Of a stretch of DNA of 64,000 bases, positions 35,543-45,064 are shown piece by piece. Below the pieces are notes generated by a model, which had not been told where the DNA came from, did not search any database, and worked only from the letters and a program-made list of their open reading frames with translations. How positions within the stretch are numbered: the first letter of the stretch is position 1; the number at the start of each line of letters is the position of its first letter. The DNA comes from Stutzerimonas stutzeri (GTDB taxonomy: Bacteria; Pseudomonadota; Gammaproteobacteria; Pseudomonadales; Pseudomonadaceae). The stretch is from assembly GCA_002339675.1 (NCBI GenBank), contig DDKB01000014.1, positions 132,220-196,219 on the forward strand. The letters run 5' to 3'. The position numbers and the translations under genes were made by a program.

Positions 35543-36067
35543 ATGACGCTTATTCTGGGGATCGACCCCGGTTCACGAATTACCGGCTACGGCGTGGTGC
35601 GCGATACCGGTCGCACATGCGAATACGTGGCGTCGGGCTGCATCCGCACTGGCAGCGGCGAGCTGGCGGCGCGCCTGCAGGCGGTCTTCGTCGGCGTCAG
35701 CGAGGTGATTCGCCTGCACGGGCCGGTGACCATGGGCATCGAGCAGGTGTTTATGGCGCGCAACGCGGATTCGGCGCTCAAGCTGGGGCAGGCTCGCGGT
35801 GCCGCCATCGTCGCCGCAGCCGAGCAGGGGCTGCAGATTGCCGAATACACCGCCACCCAGGTCAAGCAGGCGATCGCCGGCACCGGCGGGGCGGACAAGC
35901 AGCAGGTGCAGCTGATGGTCATGCACCTGCTGAAATTGACCCAAAAGCCGCAGATCGATGCGTCCGATGCCCTGGCCATCGCGCTGTGTCACGCCCACCA
36001 TCGCCAGAGCCTGATCCCCCATGGCCTGGCTGCAGCCAAGCGAAGGGGCGGGCGCCTGCGGCTGTAA
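35543..36067 (+). CDS. ruvC: Holliday junction endonuclease RuvC
   Basis: A 174-residue RNase H-fold resolvase that nicks Holliday junctions symmetrically. Catalytic acidic residues are seen in ILGIDPGSRITGYG (Asp 7), GIEQVFMARN (Glu) and DASDALAIALCHAHH (C-terminal Asp pair). First gene of ruvCAB, beginning 12 bases after the LexA box. Confidence 0.96.
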   Translation: MTLILGIDPGSRITGYGVVRDTGRTCEYVASGCIRTGSGELAARLQAVFVGVSEVIRLHGPVTMGIEQVFMARNADSALKLGQARGAAIVAAAEQGLQIAEYTATQVKQAIAGTGGADKQQVQLMVMHLLKLTQKPQIDASDALAIALCHAHHRQSLIPHGLAAAKRRGGRLRL

Positions 36068-36144
36068 CTCAACCGGTGCCGGACTCGGTCCCAGGCTTGG
36101 GGCGCGGCCGGCCATCGCTCGGCTCGACAGAGGATGCAAGTGAA

Positions 36145-36762
36145 GTGATCGGACGTTTGCGCGGCACCCTGGCTGAGAAGCAGCCACCGCACCTGGTTCT
36201 CGACGTCAATGGCGTCGGCTATGAACTCGAAGTGCCCATGACCACCCTGTATCGCCTGCCGGCGATCGGTGAGCCGGCCACGCTGCACACCCATCTGGTG
36301 GTGCGGGAGGACGCGCACCTGCTCTACGGTTTCGCCGACAAGCGCGACCGTGAGCTGTTTCGCGAGCTGATCCGGCTCAATGGTGTCGGGCCGAAGTTGG
36401 CCCTGGCGCTGATGTCCGGTCTTGAGGTCGATGAGCTGGTGCGCTGCGTGCAAGCCCAGGATACGTCGGTCCTGGTGAAAATCCCGGGCGTTGGCAAGAA
36501 GACCGCCGAGCGCCTGCTGGTCGAACTGAAGGATCGCTTCAAGGCCTGGGAGACCATGCCGTCGATCGCGACCCTGGTGGTGGAACCGCGCACGACTGTG
36601 GCAGTCTCAACCGCCGAGACAGACGCCGTCAGTGCGCTGATTTCCCTCGGCTTCAAGCCGCAAGAGGCCAGCCGGGCCGTAGCCGCCGTGCAGGCCGCCG
36701 TACAGGAAGAACACTTGAGCAGTGAAGACCTGATCCGCCGCGCACTCAAAGGAATGGTCTGA
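36145..36762 (+). CDS. ruvA: Holliday junction branch-migration subunit RuvA
   Basis: A 205-residue junction-binding protein. The start is the GTG at 36145 (IGRLRGTLAEKQPPHLVLDVNGVGYELEVPM), the only start consistent with the family N terminus. Parts: OB domain, tandem helix-hairpin-helix motifs (LIRLNGVGPKLALALMSG and LVKIPGVGKKTAERLLVEL) and a flexible C-terminal domain III that contacts RuvB. Confidence 0.95.
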   Translation: MIGRLRGTLAEKQPPHLVLDVNGVGYELEVPMTTLYRLPAIGEPATLHTHLVVREDAHLLYGFADKRDRELFRELIRLNGVGPKLALALMSGLEVDELVRCVQAQDTSVLVKIPGVGKKTAERLLVELKDRFKAWETMPSIATLVVEPRTTVAVSTAETDAVSALISLGFKPQEASRAVAAVQAAVQEEHLSSEDLIRRALKGMV

Positions 36763-36831
36763 CGTGGCCGCCCTTGACTCCCTTGCAATCGCCCACCCTG
36801 GCCGTGCCGGCCTGTCCGCAGGCGCCGAATC

Positions 36832-37884
<1,053 letters not shown>

Positions 37885-37935
37885 CGAAAATATTGTTCTG
37901 CCACCTGATTGGCATTTGCAGAGCCTGGCACTAGT

Positions 37936-38379
37936 ATGCGCGCGGAATCACAAGCTCAAGCGTTTACCCATCGCTGTCGCGTCTATTACGAGGACACCGA
38001 TGCGGGCGGCATCGTCTATTACGTCAACTACCTCAAATTCATGGAGCGGGCCCGTACCGAACGGTTGCGCAGTCTGGGTTTTGCTCAGTCGCAGCTGGTT
38101 GGTGAAGACCTGCTGTTTGTCGTGCATTCCAGTGAGGCGCGCTACCACGCGCCGGCTCGTCTGGACGACGAACTGCTGGTGACCGCCGAGGTGGTCGAGG
38201 TCAAGCGCGCCAGCCTGCGCTTCAGGCAGCAGGTGCGGCGTGCCAGTGATGAGCGGCTGCTCTGCGAAGGGCATTTCGTGATCGCCTGTGTACGCACCGA
38301 GAGTTTGAAACCCCGTCCCATTCCCGAGGCGCTGCGCGCAGCCTTCGCCGGATCGGGTCTATCCCCTGCAGGAGAGTAA
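37936..38379 (+). CDS. ybgC: Tol-Pal associated acyl-CoA thioesterase YbgC
   Basis: A 147-residue hotdog-fold thioesterase. ATG 37936 (MRAESQAQAFTHRCRVYYEDTDAGGIVYYVNYLKFMERARTE) carries the catalytic Asp in the YEDTDAGGIVYYVNY signature; the TTG at 37909 is not used by homologues. YbgC cleaves acyl-CoA thioesters and associates with phospholipid synthesis at the membrane. It is the first gene of the Tol-Pal operon and lies 2 bases before tolQ. Confidence 0.92.
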   Translation: MRAESQAQAFTHRCRVYYEDTDAGGIVYYVNYLKFMERARTERLRSLGFAQSQLVGEDLLFVVHSSEARYHAPARLDDELLVTAEVVEVKRASLRFRQQVRRASDERLLCEGHFVIACVRTESLKPRPIPEALRAAFAGSGLSPAGE

Positions 38380-38381
38380 GC

Positions 38382-39074
38382 GTGGAAGCCAACGTCGATC
38401 ATATGTCCATGTGGAGCCTGATCAGCAACGCCAGCTTTGTGGTCCAGCTGGTCATGCTGATCCTGGTGGGTGCCTCGGTCACCTCGTGGATCCTGATTTT
38501 CCAGCGCGGCAACATGCTGCGGGCGGCCAAGCGCGCGCTGGATGGCTTCGAGGAGCGGTTCTGGTCGGGCATCGACCTGTCGAAGCTGTACCGCCAGGCC
38601 GGCAGTAATCCGGATCCGGACTCGGGTGTCGAGCAGATCTTCCGCGCCGGTTTCAAGGAGTTCTCCCGTTTGCGCCAGCAGCAGGGCGTCGATCCGGATG
38701 CGGTGATGGACGGTGTCAACCGCGCGATGCGCGTGGCGATCTCTCGCGAGGAAGAAAAGCTCGACCAGAGCCTGCCGTTCCTCGCCACCGTGGGTTCTAC
38801 CAGCCCCTATATCGGCCTGTTCGGTACGGTGTGGGGCATCATGAACTCCTTCCGCGGCCTGGCACAGGTCCAGCAGGCGACGCTGGCCACCGTGGCTCCG
38901 GGTATTGCCGAAGCGCTCATTGCCACGGCCATCGGCCTGTTTGCGGCGATTCCGGCCGTAATTGCCTATAACCGATTCGCGGCGCGTGGCGAGATGCTCA
39001 TTGGTCGTTACTACACCTTTGCCGATGAGTTCCAGGCGATCCTTCACCGCAAAGTTCACACCACCGAAGATTGA
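38382..39074 (+). CDS. tolQ: Tol-Pal proton channel protein TolQ
   Basis: A 230-residue inner-membrane protein with three helices; with TolR it harvests the proton motive force to energise TolA during envelope constriction. It starts at a GTG (38382) with a GGAGAG site; the conserved beginning is EANVDHMSMWSLISNASFVVQLVML. The core SLPFLATVGSTSPYIGLFGTVWGIMNSF and the last helix IAEALIATAIGLFAAIPAVIAYN are the MotA/ExbB-family hallmarks. Confidence 0.96.
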   Translation: MEANVDHMSMWSLISNASFVVQLVMLILVGASVTSWILIFQRGNMLRAAKRALDGFEERFWSGIDLSKLYRQAGSNPDPDSGVEQIFRAGFKEFSRLRQQQGVDPDAVMDGVNRAMRVAISREEEKLDQSLPFLATVGSTSPYIGLFGTVWGIMNSFRGLAQVQQATLATVAPGIAEALIATAIGLFAAIPAVIAYNRFAARGEMLIGRYYTFADEFQAILHRKVHTTED

Positions 39075-39085
39075 GGCCGCTGGCC

Positions 39086-39538
39086 ATGGCAAGAATTCGC
39101 AACAGGCGCAAACCCGTCGCCGAGATGAACGTGGTGCCTTACATCGACGTGATGCTGGTGCTGCTGGTGATCTTCATGGTGACCGCCCCGATGCTTAACC
39201 AGGGGGTGAAGGTTGACCTGCCGAAGGTCAGCAGCGAAGTGCTGCCGCAGGATAACGATGCGCGCGTGCTGACGATTTCCATCAAGGCCGACAAGACCTA
39301 CTACTGGAACATCGGCAGCGAAGTTGATACCGACACCGTTCAAGACAAGGCGCTGACGCTGGCCGAGATGACCAAGGCGGTGACGGCGATCATGAACCAG
39401 AACCGCAGCCAGGGTAAGCAGGTGCAGGTCTTCGTACGCGGTGACAAGGCCGTCGACTACGGCTCGGTCATGTCCGCTATGGGTGGGCTGCAGGAAGCAG
39501 GCGTGGGCAATGTCGGCCTGATCACCGAGGCGCCGTGA
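39086..39538 (+). CDS. tolR: Tol-Pal system protein TolR
   Basis: A 150-residue single-pass protein of the ExbD/TolR family. ATG 39086 (MARIRNRRKPVAEMNVVPYIDVMLVLLVIFMVTAPML) includes the proton-accepting Asp in VVPYIDVMLVLL. The periplasmic domain follows. It lies 11 bases after tolQ, and its TGA overlaps the tolA ATG by one base (TGATG). Confidence 0.96.
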   Translation: MARIRNRRKPVAEMNVVPYIDVMLVLLVIFMVTAPMLNQGVKVDLPKVSSEVLPQDNDARVLTISIKADKTYYWNIGSEVDTDTVQDKALTLAEMTKAVTAIMNQNRSQGKQVQVFVRGDKAVDYGSVMSAMGGLQEAGVGNVGLITEAP

Positions 39539-40569
39539 TGTCACGTCCGGAACCCTCGCGCTCGGAAAGCCTGTACTGGCCGACGATACTGGCCGTCGGG
39601 CTGCACATCATTATCTTCGCAATGCTCTTCGTCAGTTTCGCGATGACACCCGAGCTGCCGCCGTCAAAGCCCATCGTCCAGGCCACGCTCTACCAGCTGA
39701 AATCGCAGAGCCAGGCGAAAACCCAGACCAACCAGAAAATCGCCGGCGAGGCGAAGAAGACTGCAGCCAAGCAGTACGAAGCCGAGCAACTGGAACAGCG
39801 CAAGGTCGAGCAGCAAAAGCAGGCCGCGGCCAAGGCTGCGGAACAAAAAAAGGCAGACGAGGCTCGAAAGGCCGACAAAGCCAAGGCTGAGGCGGCGAAA
39901 AAGGCCGCCGAAGCCAAACAGGCCGAGGAAGCCAAGGCGGCTGAGCAGAAAAAACAGGCCGATATCGCCAAGAAGAAGGCTGCGGACGAGGCGGCTAAGA
40001 AAAAGGCTGCCGAAGAGGCAGAAAAGAAAAAGGCGGCCGAGGAGGCCAAGAAGAAGGCCGCTGCCGAGCAGGCAAAGAAAAAGGCAGCCGAGGACGCCAA
40101 GAAAAAGGCCGCTGCCGAAGCCGCCAAAAAGAAGGCTGCCGAGGAGGCCAAGAAGAAGGCTGCGGCAGAGGCTGCGCGCAAGGCTGCCGAGGACAAGAAG
40201 GCGCAGGCGCTTGCTGAGCTCCTGTCCGACGATACCGAGCGCCAGCAGGCCATGGCCGATACCCAGGGTGACCAGGTGTCCGGCAACTTCGACGACCTGA
40301 TTCGCATGCGTGCTGCTGAAGGCTGGAGCCGGCCGCCATCGGCGCGCAACAACATGTCGGTGACCCTGCGGGTCAACATGTTGCCCGATGGAACGGTGGC
40401 GGCGGTGACCGTGTCTCGCTCCAGCGGAGACGCACCGTTTGATAATTCCGCCGTTGCGGCGGTCAAGAACATTGGTCGGCTGACCGAGATGCAGGGGCTG
40501 TCCGCCCAGGAGTTTCAGCCGTATCGCTCGTTCACGATGACATTCACGCCTGAGGATCTAGCGTTGTGA
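39538..40569 (+). CDS. tolA: Tol-Pal system protein TolA
   Basis: A 343-residue protein linking the inner membrane to Pal. ATG 39538 is preferred over the GTG at 39535. Domain I has one N-terminal membrane helix (TILAVGLHIIIFAMLFVSFAM). Domain II (about residues 55-225) is a long Lys/Ala/Glu-rich helix made of AEAKKKAA-type repeats. Domain III at the C terminus (EGWSRPPSARNNMSVTLRVNMLPDGTV onward) is the Pal/TolB-binding and colicin-type domain. The DNA of domain II is repetitive and shadow frames in it are not genes. Confidence 0.95.
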   Translation: MSRPEPSRSESLYWPTILAVGLHIIIFAMLFVSFAMTPELPPSKPIVQATLYQLKSQSQAKTQTNQKIAGEAKKTAAKQYEAEQLEQRKVEQQKQAAAKAAEQKKADEARKADKAKAEAAKKAAEAKQAEEAKAAEQKKQADIAKKKAADEAAKKKAAEEAEKKKAAEEAKKKAAAEQAKKKAAEDAKKKAAAEAAKKKAAEEAKKKAAAEAARKAAEDKKAQALAELLSDDTERQQAMADTQGDQVSGNFDDLIRMRAAEGWSRPPSARNNMSVTLRVNMLPDGTVAAVTVSRSSGDAPFDNSAVAAVKNIGRLTEMQGLSAQEFQPYRSFTMTFTPEDLAL

Positions 40570-41867
40570 TCAATTACTTCCGAGGTTTCATGGTGCTTCT
40601 GCTGGTCGTATGCGGCCAGGCCGGAGCGCAGGAGAAGAACATCGTCGTTACCAGTGGCGCCGATCGTGCGATACCGGTCGCCGTGGTGCCGTTCGGCTGG
40701 CAGGGCGGCACTGTGCTGCCCGAGGACATGGCTGAGATCGTCGGTAACGACCTGCGCAACTCCGGGATTTTCCAGCCGATACCCAAGCAGAACATGATCA
40801 GCCTGCCGACACGCGGCAGCGAGATCATCTTTCGTGACTGGAAGGCATTGGGTGCGCAGTACGTGATGGTCGGCAACATCGAGCCGTCTGGCGGCAAACT
40901 GCAGATCCGCTACGAGGTGTTCAACGTGAGCACCGAGCAGCAGGTCATGACCGGCACCGTGGGCGGCGCGCCGAACCAGTTGCGTGACATGGCGCACTTC
41001 GCTGCCGACCAGGCTTTCGAAAAGCTCACCGGCATCAAGGGCGCGTTCTCCACGCGGCTGCTATATGTCACGGTCGAGCGTCTAGGCGCGGCGAACACCC
41101 GCTACACCCTGCAGCGTTCCGACTATGACGGCGCGCGTGCGGTCACCTTGCTGCAGTCGCGCGAGCCGATCCTGTCGCCACGCTACTCGCCGGACGGTCG
41201 GCGCATCGCCTATGTTTCATTCGAACAGAAACGCCCGCGCATCTTCATGCAGCACATCGACACGGGTCGGCGCGAGCAGATCACCAACTTCGAAGGGCTG
41301 AACGGCGCGCCGGCGTTCTCGCCGGACGGCAATCGGCTGGCTTTCGTGCTGTCCAAGGACGGCAATCCGGAAATCTACGTGATGGACCTCGGTTCGCGGC
41401 AGCTGCAGCGGCTGACCAATCATTACGCGATCGATACGGAGCCTTTCTGGGGTGCCGATGGTCAAACCATCTACTTCACCTCGGACCGCGCCGGGAAACC
41501 GCAGATCTACAAGCAGCGGCTGGGCGGCAACAATGCCGAGCGCGTCACCTTCGTCGGTAACTACAACGCCAACCCGAAGCTGTCCGCGGACGAGAAAACC
41601 CTGGTCATGATCCACCGCCAGGAGGGCTATACCAACTTCAAGGTTGCCGCCCAGGACCTCAAGCGTGGCAACCTGCGGATCCTGTCGGAGACGAGTTTAG
41701 ATGAGTCGCCCACTGTTGCGCCTAATGGCACCATGCTAATCTACGCGACCCGCCAGCAGGGCCGGGGAGTCTTGATGCTCGTATCCATCAATGGACGAGT
41801 TAGGCTCCCGCTTCCTACTGCTCAAGGCGAAGTCCGTGAGCCATCGTGGTCCCCTTACCTGAACTGA
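40566..41867 (+). CDS. tolB: Tol-Pal system protein TolB
   Basis: A 433-residue periplasmic protein that starts at GTG 40566, overlapping the tolA stop by 4 bases. A signal peptide (INYFRGFMVLLLVVCGQAGAQ) precedes an N-terminal alpha/beta domain that binds TolA, then a six-bladed beta-propeller with repeated SPDGRRIAYVS-type motifs (SPDGNRLAFVLS, GADGQTIYFTS, SADEKTLVMI), the Pal-binding face. Confidence 0.96.
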   Translation: MINYFRGFMVLLLVVCGQAGAQEKNIVVTSGADRAIPVAVVPFGWQGGTVLPEDMAEIVGNDLRNSGIFQPIPKQNMISLPTRGSEIIFRDWKALGAQYVMVGNIEPSGGKLQIRYEVFNVSTEQQVMTGTVGGAPNQLRDMAHFAADQAFEKLTGIKGAFSTRLLYVTVERLGAANTRYTLQRSDYDGARAVTLLQSREPILSPRYSPDGRRIAYVSFEQKRPRIFMQHIDTGRREQITNFEGLNGAPAFSPDGNRLAFVLSKDGNPEIYVMDLGSRQLQRLTNHYAIDTEPFWGADGQTIYFTSDRAGKPQIYKQRLGGNNAERVTFVGNYNANPKLSADEKTLVMIHRQEGYTNFKVAAQDLKRGNLRILSETSLDESPTVAPNGTMLIYATRQQGRGVLMLVSINGRVRLPLPTAQGEVREPSWSPYLN

Positions 41868-41917
41868 TGCGGTATCAATGCTTTACCTAACCAAAAACAC
41901 ACCTGGGGTTGTTACAC

Positions 41918-42424
41918 ATGGAAATGCTGAAATTCGGTAAGTTCGCTGCGCTGGCGCTGGCTATGGCCGTAGCTGTTGGTTGTTCGTCCAAGGGCGGCGA
42001 CGACTCTGGCGAAGGCTCCTCCGCCATTGACCCGAACGCTGGCTACGGCGCCAACAGCGGTGACGTCGACGGCAGCATGAACGGCGAAGAAGCCGCTCTG
42101 CGCGCGATCACCACCTTCTACTTCGAATACGACAGCTCGGACCTGAAGCCAGAAGCCATGCGCGCTCTCGATGTTCACGCCAAGGACCTGAAGTCCGCCG
42201 GCAACCGTGTCGTGCTGGAAGGCCACACCGACGAGCGCGGCACCCGCGAATACAACATGGCGCTGGGTGAGCGTCGTGCCAAGGCGGTTCAGCGTTACCT
42301 GGTTCTGCAGGGTGTGTCTCCTGCCCAGCTGGAACTGGTTTCCTACGGCGAAGAGCGTCCTGTTGCCATGGGCAACGACGAGCAGTCCTGGGCCCAGAAC
42401 CGTCGCGTTGAACTGCGTAAGTAA
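41918..42424 (+). CDS. pal: Peptidoglycan-associated lipoprotein Pal
   Basis: A 168-residue outer-membrane lipoprotein. ATG 41918 (MEMLKFGKFAALALAMAVAVGC) gives a signal with the lipobox Cys 22. The C-terminal OmpA-like domain (TTFYFEYDSSDLKPEAMRALDVHAKDL, VLEGHTDERGTREYNMALGERRA) binds meso-diaminopimelate in peptidoglycan. Codon use is strongly biased, as expected of a very abundant protein. It follows tolB by 50 bases. Confidence 0.96.
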   Translation: MEMLKFGKFAALALAMAVAVGCSSKGGDDSGEGSSAIDPNAGYGANSGDVDGSMNGEEAALRAITTFYFEYDSSDLKPEAMRALDVHAKDLKSAGNRVVLEGHTDERGTREYNMALGERRAKAVQRYLVLQGVSPAQLELVSYGEERPVAMGNDEQSWAQNRRVELRK

Positions 42425-42430
42425 CAAGTC

Positions 42431-43249
42431 ATGCTCAAGCACCGCTACGCTTTGACCCTTATCGCGCTTGGCCTGCCGCTCGTCGCGGCTGCCCAGGTGC
42501 CAGTGGTGGAATACGACGCGCAACCGCAAGGTGGTCAGCAGTCAGGTTATTCCTCCGGGGCCGACAACGGCGGTGCCTACGCGGGAGGCGGGGCGGTTGC
42601 CCCGTCTTCGGCGCAGGGCATGCTCTTCGTGCAACTGCAGCAGATGCAGGAAGAGATCGCGCAGTTGCGCGGCATGCTCGAGGTCCAGCAGAACGAGATC
42701 CAGCGTCTGAAGCAGGAAGGGCTGGAGCGGTATCAGGATCTGGATCGTCGTCTGGCGAACGCCTCCGTTGGTGGTTCGGCCAGTCAGAATTCATCCGCTA
42801 GCGGCAGTCTGGGCGGCGGTTCATCCCCGTCGGTGAATGGCTCCGTTGTGGAGAGCGGTGGTGCGGCATCGGCCGACCCCGAAAAGGAAAAACTGTACTA
42901 CGACGCCGCCTTCGATCTGATCAAGGCGAAGGACTTCGATAAGGCCAGCCAGGCTTTCGCGGCATTCCTGCGCAAGTATCCGAACAGCCCGTACGCCGGC
43001 AATGCTCAGTATTGGTTGGGCGAAGTCAATCTTGCCAAGGGTGACCTTCAGGGGGCTGGGCAGGCCTTTGCCAAGGTCAGCCAAGCTTATCCGCAGCATA
43101 ACAAGGTGCCGGATTCCCTGTACAAGCTGGCCGATGTCGAGATTCGCCTGGGCAATCGTGATAAGGCCAATGCCATTCTTCGGCAGGTCGTCGCCGACTA
43201 CCCGAACAGCTCGGCAGCACAGTTGGCGCAGCGCCAGCTCAATCGCTGA
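42431..43249 (+). CDS. cpoB: Cell-division coordinator CpoB (YbgF)
   Basis: A 272-residue periplasmic protein with a signal peptide (MLKHRYALTLIALGLPLVAAAQ), an N-terminal trimerising coiled coil (about 60-100: LFVQLQQMQEEIAQLRGMLEVQQNEI), a Ser/Gly-rich linker and C-terminal TPRs (YYDAAFDLIKAKDFDKASQAFAAFLRKYPNSPYAGNAQYWLGE). CpoB couples PBP1B activity with Tol constriction. Last gene of the tol operon, before the terminator at 43268. Confidence 0.94.
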   Translation: MLKHRYALTLIALGLPLVAAAQVPVVEYDAQPQGGQQSGYSSGADNGGAYAGGGAVAPSSAQGMLFVQLQQMQEEIAQLRGMLEVQQNEIQRLKQEGLERYQDLDRRLANASVGGSASQNSSASGSLGGGSSPSVNGSVVESGGAASADPEKEKLYYDAAFDLIKAKDFDKASQAFAAFLRKYPNSPYAGNAQYWLGEVNLAKGDLQGAGQAFAKVSQAYPQHNKVPDSLYKLADVEIRLGNRDKANAILRQVVADYPNSSAAQLAQRQLNR

Positions 43250-43267
43250 CCGTTGCTTGCCGTCTCC

Positions 43268-43292
43268 AAAACCCGCCGTTGGCGGGTTTTTT
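43268..43292 (+). terminator. Terminator of the tol-pal operon
   Basis: A 10-bp stem (43268-43277 with 43281-43290, arms aaaacccgcc/ggcgggtttt) around a 3-base loop ends in a T run (43287-43292). It lies 18 bases after the cpoB stop. Confidence 0.88.
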
Positions 43293-43362
43293 CGTTAGAC
43301 TGCGCGGCCTATTCCAAGAACGGAGGCGGATGGCCTGTTTCGCCGTCGCGCCCGTGGTGCTC

Positions 43363-44010
43363 ATGCAAGATAACCTGCGAATCAACGAGATTTTCTTCTC
43401 GTTGCAGGGCGAGGCCCGTACCTGCGGCTTGCCCACGGTATTCATACGGCTGACGGGATGTCCGTTGCGCTGCCAGTACTGCGACACGGCCTATGCATTC
43501 AGCGGCGGTGAGATCATGCCGCTCGAGGCGATCCTTGAGCGCGTCGCGTCCTTTAGTCCTCGCTACGTCTGCGTCACAGGCGGTGAACCTCTGGCTCAAC
43601 CCAATTGTCTGCCGCTGTTGCGGCGCCTTTGTGATGCCGGTTACGAGGTGTCCTTGGAGACCAGCGGCGCGCTGGATATTTCCGGTACGGACGAACGGGT
43701 GAGCCGAGTTGTTGACCTTAAGACCCCCGGCTCCGCCGAAATGGGGCGGAATCTGTACGAGAATATCGGGCAGCTAACAGGCAACGACCAAGTGAAGTTC
43801 GTGATTTGCTCTCGCGAGGATTACGACTGGGCTGTGTCCAAGCTCATCGAATACCGGCTGGACGTTCGTGCGGGCGAAGTGCTGTTTTCGCCCAGTCACG
43901 GTCAGGTCGAGGCGCGTTCGCTGGCGGATTGGATCGTCAGCGACAATCTTCCGGTGCGCCTGCAGCTGCAGCTGCACAAGATTCTCTGGGATGACGCGCC
44001 CGGTCACTGA
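43363..44010 (+). CDS. queE: 7-carboxy-7-deazaguanine synthase
   Basis: A 215-residue radical-SAM enzyme converting carboxy-tetrahydropterin to 7-carboxy-7-deazaguanine in queuosine synthesis. The [4Fe-4S] cluster motif CxxxCxxC is in RLTGCPLRCQYCDTAYAF, preceded by IFFSLQGEARTCGLPTVFIRL. I place the start at ATG 43363 (MQDNLRINEIF), where homologues begin; ATG 43330 has a better-looking GGAGG site and would add 11 residues. It is followed by queC. Confidence 0.92.
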   Translation: MQDNLRINEIFFSLQGEARTCGLPTVFIRLTGCPLRCQYCDTAYAFSGGEIMPLEAILERVASFSPRYVCVTGGEPLAQPNCLPLLRRLCDAGYEVSLETSGALDISGTDERVSRVVDLKTPGSAEMGRNLYENIGQLTGNDQVKFVICSREDYDWAVSKLIEYRLDVRAGEVLFSPSHGQVEARSLADWIVSDNLPVRLQLQLHKILWDDAPGH

Positions 44011-44056
44011 CCCGGTCGACGGTTCCGCATGTTTCATTCCCTACAGGTGGGCGCTG

Positions 44057-44731
44057 ATGGCTGACAAGAAGGCGGTGATTCTACTTTCCGGCGGGCTTGA
44101 CTCCGCAACCGTGGCCGCGATGGCGCTAGCGCAGGGGTATGCCTGCTACACGCTGAGTTTCGATTACGGCCAGCGCCATCGGGCCGAGCTGGCCGCAGCA
44201 GCGCGTGTTGCGCAGCGGCTGTCGGTGGTCGAGCATCGGGTGATCAGCATGAACTTCGGCGGGATCGGCGGCTCGGCGCTGACCGATCCTGCACTGTCGG
44301 TGCCCGAGCAGCCGGGCGAAGGGATTCCGCTGACCTACGTGCCCGCGCGCAATACGGTGTTCCTTTCGCTCGCCCTGGGCTGGGCGGAAGTGCTGGGTGC
44401 GCAGGATATTTTCATCGGGGTGAACGCCGTGGACTATTCCGGTTATCCGGATTGCCGTCCGGCCTTCATCGCTGCCTTTGAGCGCCTGGCCAATCTCGCG
44501 ACGAAGGCCGGCGTCGAGGGCCTTGGCTTCGCCATCCATGCGCCGCTGCAGCATATGAGCAAGGCCGAGATTGTGCAGGCGGGAGCGCAGCTGGGCGTCG
44601 ACTATTCGATGACGGTGTCCTGCTACCAGGCCGATGAGAAGGGCCGGGCCTGCGGTCGCTGCGACAGTTGCCGGCTGCGCTCGGCGGGTTTTGCCGATGC
44701 GGGTCTGGCGGATCCGACACCGTATCGATGA
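44057..44731 (+). CDS. queC: 7-cyano-7-deazaguanine synthase
   Basis: A 224-residue ATP-dependent enzyme that makes preQ0 from 7-carboxy-7-deazaguanine and ammonia. The PP-loop ILLSGGLDSATVAAMAL lies at the N terminus after ATG 44057 (MADKKAV). The C-terminal zinc-binding cysteines are in CYQADEKGRACGRCDSCRLR. It is 46 bases after queE, forming a queE-queC pair. Confidence 0.95.
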   Translation: MADKKAVILLSGGLDSATVAAMALAQGYACYTLSFDYGQRHRAELAAAARVAQRLSVVEHRVISMNFGGIGGSALTDPALSVPEQPGEGIPLTYVPARNTVFLSLALGWAEVLGAQDIFIGVNAVDYSGYPDCRPAFIAAFERLANLATKAGVEGLGFAIHAPLQHMSKAEIVQAGAQLGVDYSMTVSCYQADEKGRACGRCDSCRLRSAGFADAGLADPTPYR

Positions 44732-44749
44732 TATTTTTACGATTTGCCG

Positions 44750-44777
44750 TTGATTTACTCAATCAAATCAGTATCAT
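44750..44777 (+). promoter_or_regulatory. tRNA-Lys promoter
   Basis: A -35 TTGATT (44750-44755) and -10 TATCAT (44772-44777) are separated by 16 bases, placing a start about 6 bases before the mature tRNA at 44790. Confidence 0.6.
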
Positions 44778-44789
44778 GCGCACCGCAAC

Positions 44790-44865
44790 GGGTCGTTAGC
44801 TCAGTTGGTAGAGCAGTTGGCTTTTAACCAATTGGTCGTAGGTTCGAATCCTACACGACCCACCA
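44790..44865 (+). tRNA. tRNA-Lys (anticodon TTT)
   Basis: A 76-base gene with encoded CCA. The acceptor stem GGGTCGT pairs exactly with ACGACCC, followed by discriminator A and CCA. The T arm carries GGTTCGAATCC. The anticodon loop cttttaa places TTT at 44823-44825, giving lysine. Confidence 0.97.
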
Positions 44866-44890
44866 GATTGTCCCGCAAGGGAGCGAAGAG

Positions 44891-44920
44891 CCGGATGCCG
44901 AGAGGTAATCCGGTTTTTTT
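44891..44920 (+). terminator. Terminator after tRNA-Lys
   Basis: A 6-bp stem ccggat/atccgg (44891-44896 with 44908-44913) with an 11-base loop and a run of seven T (44914-44920) lies 25 bases after the tRNA. Confidence 0.75.
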
Positions 44921-45064
44921 ATGTCTATCCATTTGGTTCTTCTGGGCCATATGGATCGTTTGGCTATAACTGGTGTTTTTCACTACGACCTTGGTATGTG
45001 ACCCGGGCCAGATCAAACGTAATAGACTGCTGCCTTCCGATTGTCCCGTTGGTTTGAGGCTCAC

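Noticed and set aside
39730..40200. Periodic repeat that could look like a CRISPR or tandem array
   Set aside because: The periodicity is the Lys/Ala/Glu-rich domain II of tolA in frame; there are no spacers and no conserved direct repeat.
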